In this document: one piece after another, positions 32,449-40,861 of the stretch
How positions within the stretch are numbered: position 1 is the stretch's first letter
How the letters are laid out: every line of letters begins with the position of its first letter
Origin: Paraburkholderia edwinii
Lineage (GTDB): Bacteria; Pseudomonadota; Gammaproteobacteria; Burkholderiales; Burkholderiaceae
Reading direction: 5' to 3'
Length of the DNA: 64,000 nt
Assembly: GCF_019428685.1 (NCBI RefSeq)
Contig: NZ_CP080096.1
Span: 992,001 to 1,056,000, forward strand
Position numbers and translations under genes: made by a program
The notes under the pieces: generated by a model
What the model saw: the letters and a program-made list of their open reading frames with translations, nothing else
Databases searched by the model: none
Told to the model about the DNA's origin: nothing

Positions 32449-32784
32449 TCAGCCGGTGGGTTCGCCTTCGTCCGGCCGTTCGAGTTCCTGCTTGAGGTCC
32501 GATAGCGCTGCGAGATGCGGCCGCTCGAACTTGCCGATCCAGCGCTCGGCGATCTCGTTGATCGGCACCGGGTTCAGAAAGTGCAGCTTTTCCCGGCCCT
32601 GACGACGGGTCGATACGAGGTTCGCGTGTTCGAGTTGCGCGAGGTGCTTCGCGACAGCCTGGCGCGTCATGGCGAGCCCTTCGCAGAGCTGGACCAGCGT
32701 CTGGCCGTTGCGTTGATGGAGCCGGTCGAGCAGCAGGCGGCGGCTCGCGTCGGCAAGGGCACGAAAAACGGCGTCGTCGTCCAT
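32449..32784 (-). CDS. ArsR-family repressor
   Basis: 111 residues from the ATG at 32784; the TTG at 32799 is unlikely because it lies upstream of the predicted transcription start. One winged helix covers about 1-90 with FRALADASRRLLLDRLHQRNGQT and MTRQAVAKHLAQLEHANLVSTRRQGREKLHFLNP. There are no CxC metal ligands, which fits the non-metal subgroup paired with SRPBCC proteins. The promoter at 32789-32818 has a dyad in its spacer and no room for a leader, so the gene looks autorepressed and translated from a leaderless mRNA. Confidence 0.92.
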   Translation of the reverse strand: MDDDAVFRALADASRRLLLDRLHQRNGQTLVQLCEGLAMTRQAVAKHLAQLEHANLVSTRRQGREKLHFLNPVPINEIAERWIGKFERPHLAALSDLKQELERPDEGEPTG

Positions 32785-32788
32785 GTCG

Positions 32789-32818
32789 ATAATAGGCAAC
32801 TGTTTGGTTGCGTGTCAA
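32789..32818 (-). promoter_or_regulatory. Sigma-70 promoter of arsR with operator in the spacer
   Basis: On the minus strand TTGACA (32818-32813) and TATTAT (32794-32789) are 18 bases apart, and the spacer holds GCAAC-N6-GTTGC (32811-32796). The expected transcription start falls at or next to the A of the ATG at 32784. The geometry fits repression by ArsR blocking RNA polymerase. Confidence 0.6.
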
Positions 32819-33302
32819 GGACGATTATAGCCCGCGAGCGCGTGCTGCGACGCGTGCGGTGAATTGATTTCCGGTTCGAGCGAGGGTGGGGTTGAAGGCG
32901 TGAATCGAAGGATGCGTGACGACGGAATGCACATACGGAGTCCTACTGTTTGCGTAATGGATGGGGACGCCCGCTTCGTGGCGACAGGTTTGCCGTGCCG
33001 CACGCCGGGCACCGACAGGCCTTCGACGATGGAACCGCCAGTCGGTGCGCCGATGATAGGCCGCAATGCATCGAAACCGCCTATCTGCGGCGGCACAATT
33101 TCTTGCACGAGACCGCCCCACGCGAATGCGTGGCGTACGCGGCGAAACACCGGTGCGGGGTGGACTTCCGGCGCGCGGGAAACACCCGGTGCACGGGGCC
33201 GTGTGCCGACGTCCCACTTGTGTTCGCCGCAGCATGTCTGACCCGCAGACGTGAGTGCCATAATCGCGTGACGCCGCCGTCCGGCATTTGCGGGAGACCA
33301 CC
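32819..33302. other. Intergenic stretch without recognised gene
   Basis: About 480 bp. Open frames exist on both strands (for example minus 33261-32815), but none has a ribosome binding site, known motif or plausible composition. It could be a decayed gene. Confidence 0.4.
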
Positions 33303-33824
33303 ATGTCCTTCGAAGCGATTGTGCGCGGTACGCCTGTGTGGGTTTGGATTCTGCTGGTGTTTTTGCTGTCGCGCGGTATCAAGGCGCTCAAAGGCGGGAC
33401 CGCGCCGCTCGGCAAGCTCGCGATCGTGCCGGTCGTGTTCGCGGTCTGGGGTATCGCGCATCTGGCCACGGAGCAGGCCGCCGGCTGGCAGTCCGCCGCC
33501 GCATGGGTGCTTGGTGCGGTGGCCGGGCTGCTCGTCGGCGTGTTTATCGCGCGCAGCACAAGCTTTACGGTCGACCGGGTGCAGAAGACGGTGACGCTAC
33601 CCGGCTCCGTGGTGCCGCTCATTCTGATTCTTGTGACCTTTGCGTCCAAATTCTGGCTCGGCGTCGAGCTCGCGATCTCAGCGCCTGTGCCGGTCGATTC
33701 GGGCTACGTCGTGCTCGATGCGCTGATTTCGGGGATCGTCGCGGGGATTTTCGCCGGGCGGTTTCTTGTCTATTGCATGCGATTTCGCGCGCAGGCGGCG
33801 GTGCCGGTTAATGACAATCTTTAG
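33303..33824 (+). CDS. Integral membrane protein (DUF6622-like)
   Basis: 173 residues from the ATG at 33303 with GGGAG upstream. Five or six hydrophobic helices cover nearly the whole protein, beginning VRGTPVWVWILLVFLLSRGIKAL and ending in a positively charged tail. The pattern TPxWVWxLLxxLxxRGxKAL is that of small inner-membrane proteins annotated DUF6622 in Burkholderia. No catalytic or transport motif is visible and the gene stands alone, so no function can be given. Confidence 0.82.
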   Translation: MSFEAIVRGTPVWVWILLVFLLSRGIKALKGGTAPLGKLAIVPVVFAVWGIAHLATEQAAGWQSAAAWVLGAVAGLLVGVFIARSTSFTVDRVQKTVTLPGSVVPLILILVTFASKFWLGVELAISAPVPVDSGYVVLDALISGIVAGIFAGRFLVYCMRFRAQAAVPVNDNL

Positions 33825-33889
33825 TTGGTTCTTGCATTGAATATTGCGCGGACGAGGTGGCGGTTTGATTCGAGGATATTTGCGTATCC

Positions 33890-34276
33890 TTAGCTGATTT
33901 CATTTGGCGCAGGGACCGCCAGTGACGCGAAAATGTTCGCGAGATCGAGGTAGTTCAGCTTGCCTTGCGCGACATCGACCATGAATTCTTCAAGCGCCTG
34001 AGTTCGACGAATGAGAAATCCTTCGACGGCCAGATAAGTAAGCGCGGACACGAGCGCTGTGCGCTTGTTTGCATCCGCAAATGCGTGACCTCGGGCAATC
34101 GCCTCGGCGTACATGCCCGCGATTTCGAACACATCGTCCAAACCAGCATACATTCGCCTGTTCTCAATACGACCGAGGGCGCTTTGCAACGCGCCCTCGT
34201 TCATACCGTCCACGCCAGGCTCGCGATCCAGGATGAACTTGTGTATGAGGATCACGAGATCTGAGTCCAGAATCAT
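33890..34276 (-). CDS. doc: Doc-type toxin (Fic/Doc family)
   Basis: 128 residues, the normal Doc length. The catalytic motif HAFADANKR (64-72) is intact, matching HxFxDANKR. The flanking helices (FEIAGMYAEAIARG, LVSALTYLAVEGF) fit the family. Phage P1 Doc phosphorylates elongation factor Tu and stops translation; the same is expected here. The start overlaps the preceding small gene by four bases (ATGA), the usual antitoxin-toxin coupling. There is no sign of an associated mobile element. Confidence 0.93.
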   Translation of the reverse strand: MILDSDLVILIHKFILDREPGVDGMNEGALQSALGRIENRRMYAGLDDVFEIAGMYAEAIARGHAFADANKRTALVSALTYLAVEGFLIRRTQALEEFMVDVAQGKLNYLDLANIFASLAVPAPNEIS

Positions 34277-34458
34277 CTGTTTGCCAATGCCCGTATGACC
34301 GACTGATGTTGCTTGTACACAGCCTCTGCCGCCTTCAGAATCGCCTCGCGACCATCGGGCGTGGTGGTATCGACCTTAACGGTCGGCGCTTGCGTCTGGC
34401 TTCTAGCCTTGACTTCGACGCCGTGGATGACGCCCGTTTTCCCTTGCTGAATGCTCAT
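34273..34458 (-). CDS. Candidate antitoxin for Doc
   Basis: 61 residues from the ATG at 34458 (GGGA about six bases upstream); a longer version from 34545 gives 90 residues. It has no clear Phd/YefM signature. The C-terminal half is helical and charged (DGREAILKAAEAVYKQHQSVIRALANR), as expected for a toxin-wrapping tail, and a strand-rich N-terminus (KTGVIHGVEVKAR) could be the DNA-binding or dimer part. The identity rests on ATGA overlap with doc. It may be an undescribed antitoxin type or a diverged one. Confidence 0.7.
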   Translation of the reverse strand: MSIQQGKTGVIHGVEVKARSQTQAPTVKVDTTTPDGREAILKAAEAVYKQHQSVIRALANR

Positions 34459-34589
34459 GACTTTTCCCATTTGCGCAAACAATTGCATGTGAATCAAAGA
34501 TTTACCCGCATGGTCGTCCGCGACTGATGTTTGAGGAATGATCATAGCATCGCTGGAATCGGCGGCGTCCTTAGCTTGAAACGTCTCCC

Positions 34590-35522
34590 TTACGCCCAAT
34601 GCGCCGGAATCCACACACGTCCGACCCAGTGGCCCGGAATCCACACCGCGGGCCGCGGCTTCGGCGCGACATACACGACCGGCGCCGGTGCAACATAGAC
34701 GACTGCCTTCGGCGGGGGCGGCGGCACATAAACCGCCGGCGGCGGGACATACACAGCAGGCGGCGGCACATAAACCGCCGGCGGCGGCGCCACGACCACC
34801 GCTGCGCCGACCGTCGTGACCGAACCGCTCGTCGTTACCGTCGTGCCGTGTGTGCCGGTGACGGTGCCCGTCGTGACTACCGTGCCCGTCGATACGCGCG
34901 TCGCACTGCCCGAGTGATAGACCGTGCCGCCGTCGTTGCCGGTCGCCGTCCCCGAGCGGTAGCACGAATTGCCCGCGCAATTCGTCGATGCCGAGTGACT
35001 AACCGTGTTGCCGTTCGATCCGGTCACCGTGCCCGATGACGAATACTGGCCCGGCGCCGTACGCGTCACGCTGCCCGATGTCGTCGCCGTGTTGCCGTTG
35101 GAGCCCGTCATCGAGCCGGTGTGCGAGCACGTGCCACTCGCGCAATTCGTGTTGCCTGAATGGTTGACCGTGTTGCCCCACGGGCCGACCGCGGTGCCCG
35201 AATTCGAGAACTGTCCCGGCGCCGTGCGCGTGACCGTGCCGCTGTTCGTGCCGACGCCGCCCCACGGACCGACCACGCCGCCCGCATGCGAGCAGCTGCT
35301 GCCGCCGCACGACGTGTAGTGACCGCCGCTGTACGTACCGTGCGACGTGTAGGCCGTGCCGCCGTGCCCCCAGCCGGCCCATGCCGACGCGCTGCCGAGC
35401 GTCAGCACGGCAGCCGCTGCCGTTACGACCAGATGGCGCACCATCTTGCGCGAGCGCGCGGCCGGTGCGGGGGAAACCGGCATCACGCGGCCGGCGGGTG
35501 CGACGTACGTTTGGATGTTCAC
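34590..35522 (-). CDS. Secreted Gly/Ser/Thr-rich repeat protein with proline-rich tail
   Basis: 310 residues from a GTG at 35522 with AAGGA seven bases upstream. A long basic n-region leads to a signal peptide (LVVTAAAAVLTLGSASAWA-G). Residues about 55-230 are imperfect 30-40-residue repeats (SGTVTRTAPGQFSNSG, SGSVTRTAPGQYSSSG, TNCASGTCSHTG, TNCAGNSCYRSG). They are followed by four near-identical PPPAVYV units and a terminal VWIPGHWVGRVWIPAHW. The C-terminal GHW...HW pattern is known from YXWGXW-type Burkholderia surface proteins. It is probably an outer-surface or cell-wall-interacting protein; the function is unknown. Confidence 0.82.
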   Translation of the reverse strand: MNIQTYVAPAGRVMPVSPAPAARSRKMVRHLVVTAAAAVLTLGSASAWAGWGHGGTAYTSHGTYSGGHYTSCGGSSCSHAGGVVGPWGGVGTNSGTVTRTAPGQFSNSGTAVGPWGNTVNHSGNTNCASGTCSHTGSMTGSNGNTATTSGSVTRTAPGQYSSSGTVTGSNGNTVSHSASTNCAGNSCYRSGTATGNDGGTVYHSGSATRVSTGTVVTTGTVTGTHGTTVTTSGSVTTVGAAVVVAPPPAVYVPPPAVYVPPPAVYVPPPPPKAVVYVAPAPVVYVAPKPRPAVWIPGHWVGRVWIPAHWA

Positions 35523-35817
35523 GGCAAGTCCTTCGAGGTTCGGTTCGGGCCACTTCGTACTGCATTGCGTGGCGACGGAACGAACTATAGGAGGACCGGC
35601 TCGCGAAGTCTGTTGGAAAACTATGTCGGGTTATGTCATGGGCCGCGAAGCCTTGCGACGTAAGGCTCGAGCGAGATCGTACGAAGAATCGCATGCATCC
35701 GCCACGCCACGTTTCAATAGCTTTCTCGCGCATTCGGGCGCCGCGTTTCAAACGGCATTCCGGCGCGTTTCAATGCACGCGCCGAGGCGCGAATCAACGC
35801 GTGCATCGGCGTACGAA

Positions 35818-36798
35818 TCAGCGAGCAAAACGGATGTCGAGCGAACGCAGATACGTTTGCAGGCCCGCGTCCTGGATCGGAATCACATACCCGTTTTCGC
35901 CGGATTCGTTGAAATGCGCATGCCAGTATCCGGGCGGCGTGACGAATGCCATGCCGGGTTCCCAATCGACGCGCTCCGGCTTCACGATCTCGCCGCGCTC
36001 GTCGAGCTCGGTGCCGACAAGCGTATAGCATCCCGGTTTGCAATCCGAAATGAAATCGAGCGCGATCGATTGATGGCGATGGGGCTTTTGCATCGTATTC
36101 GGCGCGACGACACCGAACATCGCCCACAGCGAATGCGTGACTGTGCGCGTCTGCGGAAAGCGCGCGTTGCCGAGCAGAATGCTGACGCGATTGCGCTGAC
36201 CCGCGCCTGGGGCGCTGGACACTTTGCGCAGCTCTTCTTCGGCGCGCGCGGCAGGGTACAACGTCGGCGCAAAGCGTGCGCTGCTTGCGCTAACGCCGAG
36301 ATACGTGAGCAGCGGCGCATCGTTGACGTAATACAGACGCATCGTCGATTCCGCCTCGATCTGCACTTGCGTGCTGCCCGGCATCGTGAAGAAGTCGCCC
36401 TTCGCGAACTGGAAGCGCGTGTTGCCTTGCGAGGCGATGCCCGATCCGTCGATCGCGTAGAACAGCAGCGAGGTCGCGTTAGGCGCGAACGCCATCCGTT
36501 CGCCGGCGACGATGCGCACGAAATGCGCGGCGAGCCCGGGACCGGTCGCAGGGCCAGGGCAACCGAGTTCCGCGGAAAGATCGAGCGGCACGGTGCGCGT
36601 CGGTCCGCTGTCGTGCAGCGATGCATGAAAGGTTCGATACGGCACGCGCGAGATCAGCTTCGCGCCGATCGGGTTTGCCGACGACGTGTACTCGAAATAT
36701 TGCGCGTCCGCAGTGACGGCGTCGCGGATTGTGTCGCTGAATGAGTCGCTGAATGAGTCGTTCGATGCCTGTGTTCCTACGTCGGTCCTGTCCAGCAT
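35818..36798 (-). CDS. Double-cupin protein, gentisate 1,2-dioxygenase-like
   Basis: 326 residues; GGAGAAAATC precedes the ATG. Two cupin barrels are recognisable: about 75-165 (ERMAFAPNATSLLFYAIDG, FAKGDFFTMPG) and about 215-320 (QKPHRHQSIALDFISDC, PGMAFVTPPGYWHAHFNESG). The second barrel retains His-x-His and a later His as possible metal ligands; the first has lost them. This matches the bicupin layout of gentisate dioxygenases and relatives, but the substrate cannot be assigned. The LysR gene at 37000 is divergent (about 200 bp) and may control it. Confidence 0.82.
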   Translation of the reverse strand: MLDRTDVGTQASNDSFSDSFSDTIRDAVTADAQYFEYTSSANPIGAKLISRVPYRTFHASLHDSGPTRTVPLDLSAELGCPGPATGPGLAAHFVRIVAGERMAFAPNATSLLFYAIDGSGIASQGNTRFQFAKGDFFTMPGSTQVQIEAESTMRLYYVNDAPLLTYLGVSASSARFAPTLYPAARAEEELRKVSSAPGAGQRNRVSILLGNARFPQTRTVTHSLWAMFGVVAPNTMQKPHRHQSIALDFISDCKPGCYTLVGTELDERGEIVKPERVDWEPGMAFVTPPGYWHAHFNESGENGYVIPIQDAGLQTYLRSLDIRFAR

Positions 36799-36999
36799 GA
36801 TTTTCTCCGTAAAGTGATTGCCGGTTGCCTCACACGCATTCGGTGCTGCTGCGTGCTAAAAACCTTGATGTCACTTTAGGACGGGCGCGCTCGCGGCAGA
36901 ACCGCCCCAACCGCGAATCTGCTTTGCAGAAATGGGATAGCCGGCGCGGCGCGCGACGTTATGGTCCAATGCGAGGTTCCAGCTACTCGATAGACCGAT

Positions 37000-37995
37000 A
37001 TGGACTATTTCGCTGCGGTGCGCGCCTTCCTTCATGCGGCGGAACTTGGCAGCTTCAGCAAGGCGGCCGCGCAGATGGAGATCAAGACATCGACGGTGTC
37101 GCGGCATATCAACGAGCTCGAAGCCGATCTCGGCATTGCGCTATTCAACCGCTCGACGCGCGGGCTCGTGTTGACCGAAGGCGGTCGCGTGTTTCGCACG
37201 CATGCGTTGACCGCGGTGGAAAGTCTCGACGAAGCGAGGCAGTCGGCGTCGTCGTTGAACGCATCGCCGAAGGGCGTGCTGCGCGTGACGATGCCCTCGT
37301 CGTTCGGCCGTCGACACGTCGTCCCGCATTTGCCCGAATTCCTTAAACGGTATCCGCATATCGACGTCGATGCGGTTGTAACCGATGAACCGTTGAATAT
37401 CATCGAAGCGCGTATCGATCTCGCGATTCGCATCGGCGCGTTGCCCGATTCTCAACTGGTGGCGCGGCGGCTGGCGGAGCATCGGCGCATCGTCTGCGCG
37501 AGCCCCGCCTATACAAAGCGGCATGGTGTGCCGGCCTCTCCCGATGAACTGGCCGCGCATACGGCATTGCGCTTCACGCTTGCGCCCGACGACAAATGGA
37601 TACTCGTAAAACGCGGCGATGAGACGGCTTCGAAGCATGCATCAATACACCGAGCCACGCCGAAGCACCCGCAGCGAAACGCCCGCGAACATGTACAGCA
37701 AAACGAAGTAGCGGTGCAACTGCAAGGACGCATTCGCGCGAACGATACCGATGCGCTGCTCGAACTCGCGATCGCGGGCTGCGGCATTGCGTTGCTGCCT
37801 GCGTGGAGCGTCGGCGACGCGTTGCGGCAAGGGCAACTCGTGCGACTGCTGCCGGGCTGGGAAGCGCAGACGTCGCGCGCCGCGCCGGCAGTATGGGCCG
37901 TGTATCCGCCGAAGAAGACGGTATCGTCGAAAGTGCGCGCGTTTCTCGACTTCTACGCGGCGCTCTTCGCAGACGATAGCTATTGGCAGGTTTGA
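37000..37995 (+). CDS. LysR-family regulator with an internal insertion
   Basis: 331 residues, about 30 longer than usual. The winged helix is at about 1-60 (FLHAAELGSFSKAAAQMEIKTSTVSRHINELE) and the effector domain at about 90-325. Between WILVKRG and the conserved GRIRANDTDALL is a polar, His/Lys/Gln-rich segment (about residues 207-240) absent from typical CrgA-like proteins, which have only a few residues there. The reading frame stays open, so the protein may be functional. It is divergent from the double-cupin gene. There is no clear ribosome binding site. Confidence 0.88.
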   Translation: MDYFAAVRAFLHAAELGSFSKAAAQMEIKTSTVSRHINELEADLGIALFNRSTRGLVLTEGGRVFRTHALTAVESLDEARQSASSLNASPKGVLRVTMPSSFGRRHVVPHLPEFLKRYPHIDVDAVVTDEPLNIIEARIDLAIRIGALPDSQLVARRLAEHRRIVCASPAYTKRHGVPASPDELAAHTALRFTLAPDDKWILVKRGDETASKHASIHRATPKHPQRNAREHVQQNEVAVQLQGRIRANDTDALLELAIAGCGIALLPAWSVGDALRQGQLVRLLPGWEAQTSRAAPAVWAVYPPKKTVSSKVRAFLDFYAALFADDSYWQV

Positions 37996-38030
37996 TCGGG
38001 CAGGTTTGATCGCGCCGCGCGGGCGCGTGC

Positions 38031-38345
38031 CTACTTGCCGATGGTCTGAATAACTTCGAAGCCTTCAAATTCCGGATGGCCCAGATAGAGCGGCCGGTTG
38101 TTGCCCGCACTACGATGCGCCGCGCGAAACGCTTCGGACTGTGTCCACGCTTCGAATGCTTGCTGACTTGCCCATACGGTGTGGCTCGAGTACAGCACGT
38201 GATCTTCCTTTTGCGGGCCTCTCAACAAGTGGAATTCGACAAAGCCGGGCACTTGCTGCAAGTGCGTATCGCGGCTTTTCCAGACCTGCTCGAACGCGTC
38301 CTCGGAACCGGGGACGACCTTGAAGCGATTCATCGCGATGTACAT
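38031..38345 (-). CDS. Antibiotic biosynthesis monooxygenase (ABM)-domain protein
   Basis: 104 residues from the ATG at 38345, with AGGA about nine bases upstream. A single dimeric ferredoxin-like ABM domain: MYIAMNRFKVVPGSEDAFEQVW, VPGFVEFHLLRG and SSHTVWASQQAFEAWTQSEAFRAAH. This strongly resembles the IsdG/HmoA-type heme-degrading monooxygenase branch, in which the Asn in the first strand, a Trp and a His are functional. No iron-transport genes are adjacent, so the heme role is only possible. It is convergent with the LysR gene. Confidence 0.88.
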   Translation of the reverse strand: MYIAMNRFKVVPGSEDAFEQVWKSRDTHLQQVPGFVEFHLLRGPQKEDHVLYSSHTVWASQQAFEAWTQSEAFRAAHRSAGNNRPLYLGHPEFEGFEVIQTIGK

Positions 38346-38602
38346 GGGTATCGATCCTGTGCGGCGCGTGGAACTTCGATGCTGAAGGGCGAGGGGCTCA
38401 TGATGGTGCCGATGACTGATTATAAGGCGGCTATTGTGCGTCTTCAGCGAAGGGCATAGGCTGTCTTTTGTCGTACCTGCGCGGCGCGGCGCGCCACGCC
38501 GGAGCATAGGGCGTCATAACCGCGATCGTTATTGGCGCGGGAGCGATCCTTGCTGGGCGACAGATTCATCGTGCAACGGTTTCAGCACACGAGGAAAAGA
38601 AA

Positions 38603-38863
38603 ATGACGATCGAATTTACCGGCCGGCGCCATATCGTGGCGGCGTCGCGCGTTGCATTCGAAGCGAAGGTGAGTGGCAAGGAAGTCTGGTGCAGCGTTTC
38701 GATGGATGCGTTGAACGATCATTTCGGCAATACGGGCACGTCCTCCCACGAGTTGATTCAGTCATTCGAAGCGAATCGCCCGCGCATCGAGGCGGCCGCG
38801 CAGCGCGTGCTCGAGCGTAATGGCGGCCAGTCGGTCGAACTGGAAACGCGCGATCTCGATTAG
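38603..38863 (+). CDS. DUF1488 family protein
   Basis: 86 residues; GAGGAAAAG precedes the ATG. A single DUF1488 domain with EFTGRRHIVAASRVAFEAKVSGKEVWCSVSMDAL, typical in length. It is a small cytoplasmic protein, widespread in Proteobacteria, of unknown function. It stands alone between the ABM gene (divergent) and hpnR (331 bp downstream). Confidence 0.88.
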   Translation: MTIEFTGRRHIVAASRVAFEAKVSGKEVWCSVSMDALNDHFGNTGTSSHELIQSFEANRPRIEAAAQRVLERNGGQSVELETRDLD

Positions 38864-39194
38864 CGGGGCGCCGTGCGCCACGCTGGACGTCTGGGGTCTT
38901 TTTGAAGAACAAACGCGCCCCGGGCGAGTCCGATCACAGAGGTATGCAACGGCGGCAGGCCAGCGCGTGTTCCGTGCACGGCCCGCGCTGCGGCGCTGTT
39001 GCGCGCTTCAAGGCAGACCTGGCCGCTTCGACAGTAGAATCGTTTTGAAGAGCCGAACCGACGGGGGAGCGCCCTCGCCGAATGTCCATTGCCTCTGCGG
39101 GATAGGCGGGACGTTATGCGCAGGAATTTCATCGTAACCGGCAGCAACCGATCGTGCTGCACTTGGCGTGCCCTCCCGGCCGCAAGGAGATTGC
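38864..39194. other. Intergenic stretch before hpnR
   Basis: 331 bp with no recognisable gene, terminator or dyad. The hpnR ribosome binding site AAGGAGA is at its end. No -35/-10 pair stands out. Confidence 0.4.
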
Positions 39195-40742
39195 ATGAAA
39201 GTACTTGCGGTTCATCCCAGTGGCCTGATGTACACGCGGGTGTTCCTTCGACTGGAGCCGCTGGGCCTCGAAACCGTGGCGGCAGTGATCCGCGAAGCGG
39301 GCCACGACGTGCGCCTGATCGATCTGCAGGTCGAGACGCATCGCGATCTGCACCGCTGGATACGCGACTGGCGGCCGGATGCGGTTTGTTTCTCCGGCAA
39401 CTATCTCGCCAATATTCCTGAGATTATCGATCTCTCCAAAGCGATCAAGCAGACCTCGCCGGACTGCTTCGTGTTCGTTGGCGGCCATAGCGTGTCGTTT
39501 ACGGCGGCCGATCTGCTGCGGCATGCGGAAGGCGCGATTGATTGCATCCTGAAGGGCGAAGGCGAAGCCTCGGTCGCATTGCTGCTCGAGACGGTGCAGC
39601 AACGCGGCAATCTGCTCAGCGTGCCCGGCGTCGTGACGCGCGAAGGCTCGGGGCCGCCGCCGGGCTTTATCGAATCGCTCGATCACATTCGCCCTGCGCG
39701 CGATCTGCTGCGACACCGGCGCAAGTACTTTATCGGCGTGCTCGATCCTTGCGCGTCGATCGAATTCGCGCGCGGCTGCCCGTGGGATTGCACGTTCTGC
39801 AGCGCGTGGACGTTCTATGGACGCACGTATCGTTCACGCAGCCCCGAGGTGATTGCGGACGAACTCCAATCGATTCGCGAACCCGGCGTTTTTATCGTCG
39901 ACGACGTCGCGTTCGTCCATGCGGATCACGGTATGGAGATCGCGCGCGCGATCGAGCGTCGCAATATCCGCAAGCAGTATTACCTCGAAACGCGCGGCGA
40001 CGTTCTGCTGCGTAACAAGCATGTGTTCGAGTACTGGCGCAAGCTCGGCTTGCAATACATGTTTATCGGCATGGAAGCGATCGATTCGGCCGGGCTCGAA
40101 GCATTCCGCAAGCGCATCGATATCGACAAGAACTTCGAGGCGCTCGAGTTTGCGCGCTCACTCGGCATCACGGTCGCCATCAATCTGATCGCGGACCCCG
40201 ACTGGGACCACGACCGCTTCGAAGCCGTGCGGCAATGGTGCCTCGACATTCCGGAGATCGTGAACATCAGTGTCAACACGCCTTATCCTGGCACCGAGAT
40301 CTGGCTGCGCGAGCGGCGGCGTCTGACGAGCCTCGACTATCGTCTGTACGACATCCAGCACGCGGTGCTGCCGACGCGTTTGCCGTTGCCCGAGTTCTAC
40401 AGGGAGCTGGTCAACACACAGCAGGTGCTCAATCGCAAACACCTCGGCTGGGCCGCGCTGCGCGGCGCGGTGTCCGAGGCGGCAGGGCTGCTGATGCGTG
40501 GGCAGACGAATTTCGTGCGCATGCTGTGGCGCTTCAATTCCGTATTCGATCCGCGTTTGCAGCTGGCCGATCATGCGCGCGAGGTGCGCTATGAGATGAC
40601 GCCGCCGCCCGACCCTGCAGCCACCGAAACGCGCACGAGTGCGAAGACGCTTTATATCCACGGTCCGGTCGGCCGCAAGGGCCGCAAGATCGACGATGCG
40701 ACCGAACAGTTCGTCGATCAGACGCGGATGGGTACGGGCTGA
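39195..40742 (+). CDS. hpnR: Hopanoid C-3 methylase HpnR (B12-binding radical SAM)
   Basis: 515 residues from the ATG at 39195, chosen for AAGGAGA upstream. An N-terminal cobalamin-binding domain (about 1-140) begins MKVLAVHPSGLMYTRVFLRLEPLG. The radical-SAM core (about 180-400) has C195-x3-C199-x2-C202 (RGCPWDCTFCSAW). A C-terminal extension of about 100 residues is typical of HpnR. It methylates bacteriohopanepolyols at C-3 using SAM and methylcobalamin. No other hopanoid gene (shc, hpnC-Q) is in the window, so the substrate comes from a distant cluster. A strong hairpin follows the gene. Confidence 0.92.
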   Translation: MKVLAVHPSGLMYTRVFLRLEPLGLETVAAVIREAGHDVRLIDLQVETHRDLHRWIRDWRPDAVCFSGNYLANIPEIIDLSKAIKQTSPDCFVFVGGHSVSFTAADLLRHAEGAIDCILKGEGEASVALLLETVQQRGNLLSVPGVVTREGSGPPPGFIESLDHIRPARDLLRHRRKYFIGVLDPCASIEFARGCPWDCTFCSAWTFYGRTYRSRSPEVIADELQSIREPGVFIVDDVAFVHADHGMEIARAIERRNIRKQYYLETRGDVLLRNKHVFEYWRKLGLQYMFIGMEAIDSAGLEAFRKRIDIDKNFEALEFARSLGITVAINLIADPDWDHDRFEAVRQWCLDIPEIVNISVNTPYPGTEIWLRERRRLTSLDYRLYDIQHAVLPTRLPLPEFYRELVNTQQVLNRKHLGWAALRGAVSEAAGLLMRGQTNFVRMLWRFNSVFDPRLQLADHAREVRYEMTPPPDPAATETRTSAKTLYIHGPVGRKGRKIDDATEQFVDQTRMGTG

Positions 40743-40794
40743 AAGCGCGGCGTTGCAGCGCCCCGTCGATCGGGTTGTCGCTCTACCTACCGGG

Positions 40795-40826
40795 AAGGGC
40801 CGTCATGCAGAGGCATGACGGCCCTT
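40795..40826. terminator. Hairpin terminator between hpnR and a convergent gene
   Basis: AAGGGCCGTCATGC / GCATGACGGCCCTT, a perfect 14-bp stem with loop AGAG, about 50 bases after the hpnR stop and 35 before the end of the convergent gene. No T-run, but the stem is strong enough to act on both strands with Rho or as a 3' end stabiliser. Confidence 0.65.
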
Positions 40827-40861
40827 CGTTCATCTGCATGTCGTATCGAACCGACTGACGC

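Noticed and set aside
32815..33261. 148-codon minus-strand frame in the gap before the membrane-protein gene
   Set aside because: No ribosome binding site or motif; listed as unexplained intergenic sequence, possibly a decayed gene.
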